Shown here in pieces: positions 4,920-11,119 of a DNA stretch of 11,119 nt. The stretch is taken from the NCBI GenBank assembly GCA_017648805.1, contig JAGCIC010000015.1:1-11119 (forward strand), given 5' to 3'. This DNA is from Clostridia bacterium. GTDB lineage: Bacteria; Bacillota_A; Clostridia; Christensenellales; Aristaeellaceae. Under the pieces are notes generated by a model. That model was not told where the DNA came from and did not search any database. It saw only the letters and a list, made by a program, of their open reading frames with translations. Position 1 is the stretch's first letter, and each line of letters opens with the position of its first letter. A program made the position numbers and the translations under genes.

Positions 4920-5228
4920 ATGGCGAACCAGAAGATCCGCATCAAGCTGAAGGCTTACGAGCACTCGCTCATCGACCAGAGCGCCGAGCGCATCGTAGAG
5001 ACCGCGAAACGCACGGGCAGCCGCGTGTCCGGCCCCATCCCGCTCCCCACGGAGAAGGAGATCGTGACCATCCTGCGCTCCCCCCACAAGCACAAGGACA
5101 GCCGTGAGCAGTTCGAGCTCAGGACCCACAAGCGCTTAATCGACATCCTTCAGCCCAGCCCCAAGACGGTAGACGCTCTGACCAAGCTCGACCTGCCCGC
5201 GGGCGTTGAGATCGAAATCAAACTGTAA
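4920..5228 (+). CDS. rpsJ: 30S ribosomal protein S10
   Basis: This 102-residue protein is a full-length S10 match: [10 protein letters not shown] near the start, G-P-I-P-L-P-T in the middle, [15 protein letters not shown] and the ending [11 protein letters not shown]10 sits in the head of the 30S subunit and, in E. coli, also pairs with NusB in transcription antitermination. AAGGAGG lies 11 nt before the ATG, a slightly long spacing, directly downstream of the foldable leader. It is the first gene of the operon, and rplC follows after 20 nt. Confidence 0.98.
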   Translation: MANQKIRIKLKAYEHSLIDQSAERIVETAKRTGSRVSGPIPLPTEKEIVTILRSPHKHKDSREQFELRTHKRLIDILQPSPKTVDALTKLDLPAGVEIEIKL

Positions 5229-5248
5229 CCCAACTCAGGAGGAACGAC

Positions 5249-5890
5249 ATGAAGAAGGCAATTCTCGGCAAAAAGATCGGCATGACCCAGATCTTCCTTA
5301 CGGACGGTCGTCTGGTGCCGGTCACCGTCGTCCAGGCCGGTCCCTGCACTGTGGCGCAGATCAAGACCAAGGACGTGGACGGCTATGAGGCAGTCAAGGT
5401 CGGTTTCGAAGAGCTCACTGAGAAGCGCGCTCAGAAACTGAAGAACAAGCCCGAGCTCGGCTATTTCGCTAAAAGGAACATGACCGCGACCAGGTACCTG
5501 CGCGAGTTCCGCTTTGACGACATCAGCAGCTACAATGTGGGCGACAAGCTGACCGTCGAGCAGTTCGGCGAAGGCGACAAGGTTGATGTTTCCGGCATCA
5601 GCAAAGGTCACGGATTTACCGGAGCTATCCAGAGATGGAACCAGCACACCGGCCCCATGGCTCACGGCTCCAAGTATCATCGCGGCGTAGGTTCGTTAAG
5701 CGCCAACTCCGACCCCTCCCGCGTGTTCAAGGGCAAGCATATGTCCGGACAGTACGGCCACGAGAAAGTGACTGTGCAGAATCTGGAAGTGGTGCGCGTT
5801 GACACCGAAAGAAATCTTCTGCTCATCAAGGGCGCCCTGCCCGGAGCCAACGAGAGCCTTTTGGTCATCCGCGACTCCATCAAGGCCTGA
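5249..5890 (+). CDS. rplC: 50S ribosomal protein L3
   Basis: This 213-residue protein begins M-K-K-A-I-L-G-K-K-I-G-M-T-Q and carries the L3 signature V-S-G-I-S-K-G-H-G-F-T-G, followed by H-G-S-K-Y-H-R and R-V-F-K-G-K-H-M-S-G. L3 binds 23S rRNA early in 50S assembly, and its central loop reaches the peptidyl transferase centre. The position of the E. coli glutamine methylated by PrmB (Q150) is a serine here, a difference also seen in other Firmicutes. AGGAGG lies 6 nt before the ATG. The gene is 20 nt after rpsJ and 26 nt before rplD. Confidence 0.98.
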   Translation: MKKAILGKKIGMTQIFLTDGRLVPVTVVQAGPCTVAQIKTKDVDGYEAVKVGFEELTEKRAQKLKNKPELGYFAKRNMTATRYLREFRFDDISSYNVGDKLTVEQFGEGDKVDVSGISKGHGFTGAIQRWNQHTGPMAHGSKYHRGVGSLSANSDPSRVFKGKHMSGQYGHEKVTVQNLEVVRVDTERNLLLIKGALPGANESLLVIRDSIKA

Positions 5891-5916
5891 GCTTTAGGAG
5901 AAGGAGGACCAAACAA

Positions 5917-6579
5917 ATGCCTAGTGTAAGTATCAAAAACATGCAGGGCCAGACCGTGGGCACCTACGAGCTCAATCCCGACGTGTTCGACGCCGAGGTG
6001 CACGTAAGCGCAATGCACGCCGTGACCCGCGCCATTCTTAACGCCCAGAGGCAGGGGACCCAGTCCGCTCTGACCCGCACCGAGGTGCGCGGCGGCGGCC
6101 GGAAGATCTACCGCCAGAAGGGTACCGGCAACGCCCGTCACCATGGCCGCAGAGCGCCTCAGTTCACTCACGGCGGTATGGTATTCGCGGTGAAGCCCCG
6201 CTCCTATCGCATCAGCGTGCCCCGCAAGGTCCGCCGCCTGGCGATGAAGAGCGCCCTTACCACCAAGGCCGCCGAGAACGAGATCATCCTGCTGGACAAG
6301 ATCGAGCTTGGCGAAGCCAAGACCAAGCTGGTAGCCCAGATGCTCAAGGCGATCGGAGCCGACAAGAAGGCCATGATCGTGACCGCCGCCAGCAACCCCG
6401 ACGTGGTGCGCGCCGCCGCCAACATCCAGGGCGTGAAGGTGAGCCATGTGGGAGAGATCAACGTGGTGGACATCCTCAAGTACACCTCCTTCGTCGTGAC
6501 CAAGGACGCGGTGGAGCTCATCGAGGAGATCTACAACGACCAGTACATCGACGAAGCAGAAGCAGAGGAGAACGAATAA
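5917..6579 (+). CDS. rplD: 50S ribosomal protein L4
   Basis: This 220-residue protein has the L4 core [11 protein letters not shown] followed by [11 protein letters not shown]68 there corresponds to K63 of E. coli L4, at the tip of the loop lining the peptide exit tunnel, where macrolide-resistance changes are known. The next part of the loop reads [13 protein letters not shown], unlike the G-S-x-R/K-S-P-x-W form common elsewhere. The C-terminus ends in an acidic tail (E-A-E-A-E-E-N-E). In E. coli L4 represses its own operon, and the leader here could be its target (inference). AAGGAGG lies 9 nt before the ATG. The TAA overlaps the rplW start by one base. Confidence 0.97.
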   Translation: MPSVSIKNMQGQTVGTYELNPDVFDAEVHVSAMHAVTRAILNAQRQGTQSALTRTEVRGGGRKIYRQKGTGNARHHGRRAPQFTHGGMVFAVKPRSYRISVPRKVRRLAMKSALTTKAAENEIILLDKIELGEAKTKLVAQMLKAIGADKKAMIVTAASNPDVVRAAANIQGVKVSHVGEINVVDILKYTSFVVTKDAVELIEEIYNDQYIDEAEAEENE

Positions 6580-6875
6580 TGAAGACCATTTACGACATCA
6601 TCATTCGCCCCGTGCTCACCGAAAAGTCCTACGACACCATCGCCGACAAAAAGTACGTGTTCGTGGTCGACAAGACCGCCAACAAGACCCAGATCAAGGA
6701 AGCGGTGGAAAAGGTTTTCGGCGTAAAGGTCGAGTCCGTCAACACTCTGCGCACCGACGGCAAGATCAAGCGTCAGGGCCGCACTCAGGGCAGAACCCCC
6801 GAGATCAAGAAAGCTTACGTCACTCTTAAGAAGGATTCCAAGCCTATCGAGTTCTTCGAAGGCATGGCGCAGTAA
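6579..6875 (+). CDS. rplW: 50S ribosomal protein L23
   Basis: This 98-residue protein has the L23 signature: [10 protein letters not shown] near the start, [15 protein letters not shown], then V-F-G-V-K-V and V-N-T-L. L23 lies at the exit of the peptide tunnel and, in bacteria generally, is the docking site for trigger factor and the signal recognition particle. The start codon shares a base with the rplD stop (TAATG), and the ribosome binding site AGAGGAG is inside the rplD 3' end, so translation is probably coupled to rplD. A short acidic/hydrophobic tail (E-F-F-E-G-M-A-Q) follows the conserved body. Confidence 0.97.
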   Translation: MKTIYDIIIRPVLTEKSYDTIADKKYVFVVDKTANKTQIKEAVEKVFGVKVESVNTLRTDGKIKRQGRTQGRTPEIKKAYVTLKKDSKPIEFFEGMAQ

Positions 6876-6892
6876 TAGGGAGGAAAGCAAAC

Positions 6893-7726
<834 letters not shown>

Positions 7727-7756
7727 CCCGGACAGCATGAAGGAGGCTATTGATAA

Positions 7757-8035
7757 ATGAGCAGATCCGTTAAAAAAGGACCTTTCATTCAGGAAGCGCT
7801 GCTCAAGCGCGTTCAGGAAATGAATAAAAGCGGCGACAAAAAGGTGCTCAAGACCTGGAGCCGCGCGTCCACCATCTTCCCGGATTTCATCGGCCACACC
7901 GTAGCGATCCATGACGGTCGCAAGCATGTGCCGGTATACATCACCGAGGACATGGTAGGCCACAAGTTCGGCGAATTCGCCCCCACCCGTACCTTCAGGG
8001 GTCACGCCGGCGAAAAGTCCACCGCCAAGAAATAA
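7757..8035 (+). CDS. rpsS: 30S ribosomal protein S19
   Basis: This 92-residue protein is a full-length S19: S-R-S-V-K-K-G-P-F near the start, [27 protein letters not shown] and [15 protein letters not shown]19 forms a pair with S13 at the top of the 30S head and contacts the bridge to the 50S subunit. AAGGAGG lies 10 nt before the ATG. The gene is standard in length and position. Confidence 0.98.
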   Translation: MSRSVKKGPFIQEALLKRVQEMNKSGDKKVLKTWSRASTIFPDFIGHTVAIHDGRKHVPVYITEDMVGHKFGEFAPTRTFRGHAGEKSTAKK

Positions 8036-8056
8036 ACGGAAAGGAGCAAGTGACGA

Positions 8057-8440
8057 ATGGCAACTCGTACAAGGCAGAAGGCCGAAAGCCGTAACGCCAA
8101 CAAGGACACCCGCGCCCATGCTACCGTTAAGCACGTGCGCATTTCTCCCCGCAAGGTGAAGATCGTCATCGACCTTATCCGTGGCAAGCAGGTGGATCAG
8201 GCGCTGGCTATCCTCAAGTTCACCCCCAAGGCTGCTTCTCCCGTGGTAGAAAAGCTGCTTTCCAGCGCTATCGCCAACGCCGAGAACAATCTGAGCCAGA
8301 ACCGCGACGAGCTCTACGTTGCCGAAGTTTACGCCAACCAGGGCCCGACCTACAAGCGCTACTGGGCCAGATCCCACGGCCGCGCTGATGTGATCCTGAA
8401 GAGGACCAGCCACATCACCGTCGTGCTCGACCGGAAGTAA
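8057..8440 (+). CDS. rplV: 50S ribosomal protein L22
   Basis: This 127-residue protein carries the L22 motifs V-R-I-S-P-R-K-V (27-34), D-L-I-R-G-K (39-44), N-A-E-N-N and the C-terminal [17 protein letters not shown]. The long beta-hairpin near G-P-T-Y-K-R lines the nascent peptide tunnel, where macrolide-resistance deletions are known in E. coli. It is about 17 residues longer than E. coli L22 because of a basic N-terminal extension (many R, K, N, A). No internal start with a better ribosome binding site is visible, and AAGGAG lies 10 nt before the chosen ATG, so the extension is probably real. Confidence 0.97.
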   Translation: MATRTRQKAESRNANKDTRAHATVKHVRISPRKVKIVIDLIRGKQVDQALAILKFTPKAASPVVEKLLSSAIANAENNLSQNRDELYVAEVYANQGPTYKRYWARSHGRADVILKRTSHITVVLDRK

Positions 8441-8452
8441 TGGAGGAATAGT

Positions 8453-9232
8453 ATGGGTCAGAAGGTTAATCCCCATGGCGCGCGCGTTGGCGTTATAATG
8501 GACTGGAGCGCCAAATGGTACGCCGATAAAAAGAATTTTTCCAAGAACCTGGTAGGAGACTACAAGCTCCGCGCCTGGCTCAAGGATAAGCTGAACGCCG
8601 CCGGTATCTCCCACATCGATCTGGCCAGGGCCGGCGACAAGATGGACGTCAACGTATGGACCGCCAAGCCCGGCATCATCATCGGCAAGGGCGGCGCGAA
8701 CGTCGAGACCCTGAAGCAGGAGATCGCTTCTTACGCAGGCGTCGCGAGCGTCAACCTCAACATCCTTGAGGTCAAGAACCCCGAGTGCGACGCGAAGCTG
8801 GTGGCCGAGAACATCGCCCAGCAGATCGAGAAGCGCGTGTCCTTCAGAAGGGCCATGAAGCAGGTCATCTCCCACGCCATGAAGGCGGGTGCGCAGGGCA
8901 TCAAGACCACCGTTTCCGGTCGTCTGGGCGGCGCCGACATCGCCAGAAGCGAAGGATATCACGAGGGTTCCATCCCGCTGCAGACCTTAAGGGCCAACAT
9001 CGACTACGGCTTTGCCGAGGCGCACACCACCTACGGCCGCATCGGCGTCAAAGTCTGGGTCTATAAGGGACAGTTCCTGGGCAAGGGCTACGCCCCCCGT
9101 TCCGTCAAGGCCACCGGCAACCGCCGCGAAGGCCGCGAGGGACGCGACGGAAGAGACTTCCGTGACCGCGGCCCCAGGCAGCCCAGGGAGAACCGCACTC
9201 CCAACACCAACACTCAGGAAGGAGGCAAATAA
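8453..9232 (+). CDS. rpsC: 30S ribosomal protein S3
   Basis: This 259-residue protein begins M-G-Q-K-V-N-P-H-G. Its KH-type RNA-binding domain contains G-I-I-I-G-K-G-G at 74-81, and the C-terminal domain contains [12 protein letters not shown]3 sits at the mRNA entry channel of the 30S subunit and contributes to mRNA unwinding. It is about 40 residues longer than B. subtilis S3. The extra residues (from about 212) form a low-complexity tail rich in Arg, Gly, Asp and then Asn/Thr, probably disordered. GGAGG lies 6 nt before the ATG. The ribosome binding site for rplP (AAGGAGG) is inside the last codons of this gene. Confidence 0.97.
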   Translation: MGQKVNPHGARVGVIMDWSAKWYADKKNFSKNLVGDYKLRAWLKDKLNAAGISHIDLARAGDKMDVNVWTAKPGIIIGKGGANVETLKQEIASYAGVASVNLNILEVKNPECDAKLVAENIAQQIEKRVSFRRAMKQVISHAMKAGAQGIKTTVSGRLGGADIARSEGYHEGSIPLQTLRANIDYGFAEAHTTYGRIGVKVWVYKGQFLGKGYAPRSVKATGNRREGREGRDGRDFRDRGPRQPRENRTPNTNTQEGGK

Positions 9233-9235
9233 GCT

Positions 9236-9667
9236 ATGCTGATGCCCAAGAGAGTTATGCACCGCAAGCAGCAGCGCGGTCGCATGAAGGGAAAAGCCCA
9301 GAGGGGCAATTTCCTGGCGTACGGTGAATATGGTCTTGTGGCGCTTCAGCCCGGCTGGATCACCTCCAATCAGATCGAAGCAGCCCGTCAGACCATGACG
9401 CGTACCACCAAGCGCGGCGGCAACGTCTGGATCAAGATCTTCCCCGACAAGCCCGTAACCGCGAAGCCCGCCGAGACCCGCATGGGTTCCGGTAAAGGCG
9501 CCCCCGAGTACTGGGTGGCCGTGGTCAAGCCCGGCCGAGTACTCTTCGAGATGGGCGGCATCGACGAGAGCCTGGCAAAGGAAGCCCTGCGCCTGGCCGG
9601 TCACAAGCTCCCCATCAAAACCAAGATCATTTCCAAGGACACACAGGCGGGCGGTGAAGAGCAATGA
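9236..9667 (+). CDS. rplP: 50S ribosomal protein L16
   Basis: This 143-residue protein begins M-L-M-P-K-R-V, as expected for L16, so the ATG at 9236 is preferred over the one at 9242. Later motifs are [22 protein letters not shown] and [15 protein letters not shown]82 corresponds to E. coli R81, hydroxylated in gammaproteobacteria; no such modification is implied here. L16 binds late in 50S assembly and helps position A-site tRNA. The start is only 4 nt after the rpsC stop, and the end overlaps rpmC by four bases (ATGA). Confidence 0.98.
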   Translation: MLMPKRVMHRKQQRGRMKGKAQRGNFLAYGEYGLVALQPGWITSNQIEAARQTMTRTTKRGGNVWIKIFPDKPVTAKPAETRMGSGKGAPEYWVAVVKPGRVLFEMGGIDESLAKEALRLAGHKLPIKTKIISKDTQAGGEEQ

Positions 9668-9870
9668 AAAACAACATTATGACTACTCTTAAGGACAAGA
9701 CCACTCAGGAGCTCGACACCGAACTCATGAACAAAAAGAGCGAGCTGTTCAACCTGCGCTTCCAGCTGGCCACCGGTCAGCTTCAGAACACGGCGGCTGT
9801 ACGTGCCTGCAAAAAGGACATAGCCCGCATCAAGACCGTTCTCAGCCAGCGCGAACTGACTAAGAACTGA
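9664..9870 (+). CDS. rpmC: 50S ribosomal protein L29
   Basis: This is a 68-residue, mostly helical protein with the L29 pattern [18 protein letters not shown] and [12 protein letters not shown]29 sits beside L23 at the peptide tunnel exit. The ATG at 9664 overlaps the rplP stop as ATGA, with a modest GGTGA ribosome binding site within rplP, so expression is probably coupled to rplP. An internal ATG at 9679 gives a start closer to many L29 proteins but has no better ribosome binding site, so the first five residues are less certain. Confidence 0.96.
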   Translation: MKNNIMTTLKDKTTQELDTELMNKKSELFNLRFQLATGQLQNTAAVRACKKDIARIKTVLSQRELTKN

Positions 9871-9884
9871 GGGAGGAAAGACAA

Positions 9885-10145
9885 ATGTCCGAACAAAGAG
9901 GCATGCGCAAAGAGCGCGTCGGCGTAGTAGTGTCCGACAAGATGGACAAGACCATCGTGGTCGCGATCCGCACCCGTGTAAAGCATCCGCTGTATGGCAA
10001 GATCATGAACCGCACCACCAAGCTCAAGGCTCACGACGAGAACAACGAGTGCGGCGTAGGCGATACCGTGCGCGTGATGGAAACCAGACCCCTCTCCAAG
10101 GAAAAGCACTGGAGACTGGTCGAGATCATCGAAAAGGCGAAGTAA
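9885..10145 (+). CDS. rpsQ: 30S ribosomal protein S17
   Basis: This 86-residue protein has the S17 pattern [19 protein letters not shown], then [20 protein letters not shown] and [13 protein letters not shown]17 binds 16S rRNA in the 30S body early in assembly. GGGAGG lies 8 nt before the ATG, and the gene is 14 nt downstream of rpmC. Length and sequence are ordinary. Confidence 0.98.
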   Translation: MSEQRGMRKERVGVVVSDKMDKTIVVAIRTRVKHPLYGKIMNRTTKLKAHDENNECGVGDTVRVMETRPLSKEKHWRLVEIIEKAK

Positions 10146-10163
10146 GAGCAGGAGGAACTCGCT

Positions 10164-10532
10164 ATGATTCAGCCGCAAACCAGATTAAAGGTTGCAGATA
10201 ACAGCGGAGCCAAGGAGATCATGTGCTTCCGCGTACTGGGCGGCTCCTTCCGTCAGAGCGGCGGCGTGGGCGACATCATCGTCGCTTCCGTAAAGAGCGC
10301 GCAGCCCGGCGGAGCCGTGAAAAAGGGCGAGGTTGTAAAGGCCGTTATCGTCCGCACCAAGAAGCAGTATCGTCGTCCCGACGGCAGCTACATCCGTTTT
10401 GACGACAATGCCGCGGTAATCATTGATACCCAGAAACAGCCCAAGGGCACCCGTATCTTTGGGCCCGTAGCCAGAGAGCTGCGCGAAAAGGATTACATGA
10501 AGATCGTTTCGCTGGCCCCCGAAGTGCTTTAA
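10164..10532 (+). CDS. rplN: 50S ribosomal protein L14
   Basis: This 122-residue protein begins [17 protein letters not shown], the highly conserved L14 start, and continues with C-F-R-V-L-G-G-S and the ending [20 protein letters not shown]14 lies at the subunit interface and is the binding site of the silencing factor RsfS in bacteria that have it. AGGAGG lies 8 nt before the ATG. Length is the usual 122 residues. Confidence 0.98.
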   Translation: MIQPQTRLKVADNSGAKEIMCFRVLGGSFRQSGGVGDIIVASVKSAQPGGAVKKGEVVKAVIVRTKKQYRRPDGSYIRFDDNAAVIIDTQKQPKGTRIFGPVARELREKDYMKIVSLAPEVL

Positions 10533-10547
10533 TAGGAGGACGACACT

Positions 10548-10886
10548 ATGGCTATTACGAAACTCGGTGTTAAGACCGGCGATACCGTAGTCGTTATCTC
10601 CGGTAAAGACAAGGGCAAGCAGGGCAAGATTCAGAAGGCGTATCCTTCCAACGGCAAGATCGTCGTGGAAGGTGTGGCGATGGTGAAGAAACACCAGAAG
10701 CCCAGGGGACAGGGCATGCCCGGCGGCATCATCGACAAGGAAGCCCCCATCCCCGCCAGCAAGGTCATGCTGGTATGCCCCTCCTGCAAAAAGGCCACCC
10801 GCCTGGCGCACAAGTTCATTGAGCGCGAAGGCCAGAAGCCCGAAAAGGTGCGCGTCTGCAAGAAGTGCGGCGCCACCATCAAGTAA
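10548..10886 (+). CDS. rplX: 50S ribosomal protein L24, four-cysteine form
   Basis: This 112-residue protein has a KOW-type N-terminal part ([18 protein letters not shown]) and N-G-K-I-V-V-E-G-V. Near its end are C77-P-S-C80 and C104-K-K-C107, a zinc-ribbon-like arrangement. L24 starts 50S assembly by binding the 5' end of 23S rRNA. Several ribosomal proteins occur as cysteine-containing and cysteine-free versions, and zinc binding here is inferred from the two CxxC pairs. AGGAGG lies upstream of the ATG, 15 nt after rplN. No cysteine-free copy is visible in the window. Confidence 0.97.
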   Translation: MAITKLGVKTGDTVVVISGKDKGKQGKIQKAYPSNGKIVVEGVAMVKKHQKPRGQGMPGGIIDKEAPIPASKVMLVCPSCKKATRLAHKFIEREGQKPEKVRVCKKCGATIK

Positions 10887-10905
10887 GTGAGAGGAGGATA
10901 TAAAC

Positions 10906-11119
10906 ATGACAAGGCTGCAGGAAAAGTATAAAAGCGAAGTCATTCCCGCTCTTACGCAGAAGTTCGGTTACAAGAACGTGATGCAGGTACCCCGTCTCGA
11001 GAAGATCGTTATCAACATGGGTCTGGGCGACTGCAAGGACAACGCCAAAGCGCTGGAAACCGCAGTGAACGAGCTGGCCACCATTTCCGGCCAGAAGCCG
11101 CTGGTAACCAAGGCCAAGA
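10906..11119 (+). CDS. rplE: 50S ribosomal protein L5, 5' part (3' end outside window)
   Basis: The 71 complete codons visible read as the L5 N-terminus: [32 protein letters not shown] and [12 protein letters not shown]5 binds 5S rRNA and forms part of the central protuberance, contacting P-site tRNA. AGGAGG lies 8 nt before the ATG, 19 nt after rplX. The frame is open to the window edge, so most of the gene (usually about 180 residues) is missing here. Confidence 0.97.
   Translation, partial: MTRLQEKYKSEVIPALTQKFGYKNVMQVPRLEKIVINMGLGDCKDNAKALETAVNELATISGQKPLVTKAK

Overview
The window suggests a high-GC member of the Clostridia (Bacillota). The evidence is strong AAGGAGG-type ribosome binding sites before almost every gene, sigma-A-like promoters, a canonical rpsJ-to-rplE ribosomal protein gene order, a four-cysteine form of ribosomal protein L24, and a DUF523 protein of the kind common in Firmicutes. 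I cannot name the genus from sequence alone.

Layout. Positions 1-3004 hold cell-surface polysaccharide genes. The 3' part of a polysaccharide pyruvyl transferase gene lies on the + strand, convergent with a two-gene minus-strand unit (extended SDR sugar-nucleotide epimerase/dehydratase, then a Wzx/MATE-like polysaccharide flippase). A short divergent region with a clear + promoter follows, then a DUF523 gene (3086-3520). Positions 3521-3873 hold no gene but are dense in repeats: two blocks of a CTNTTAG heptamer, a GC hairpin, a 10-bp inverted repeat around TATA-like sequence, an operator-like palindrome and a palindromic element with inverted heptamers. A small P-loop kinase of the chloramphenicol phosphotransferase-like family follows (3874-4410), then a probable terminator and two short 15-bp tandem repeat tracts.

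From about 4640 to the end lies the S10 operon: an AT-rich upstream element, an almost perfect extended -10 promoter, a leader of about 210 nt with strong internal pairing, then rpsJ-rplC-rplD-rplW-rplB-rpsS-rplV-rpsC-rplP-rpmC-rpsQ-rplN-rplX-rplE (the last cut by the window edge). These genes are tightly packed. Two junctions overlap (TAATG at rplD/rplW, ATGA at rplP/rpmC), and codon use is biased towards C-ending codons, as expected for very highly expressed genes. Their products assemble into the 30S (S10, S19, S3, S17) and 50S (L3, L4, L23, L2, L22, L16, L29, L14, L24, L5) subunits.

I did not find a convincing new multi-gene system. The most interesting signals are non-coding: the S10 leader, which can fold into two mutually exclusive pairings beside the rpsJ ribosome binding site, and the heptamer-repeat region that begins at the DUF523 stop codon.
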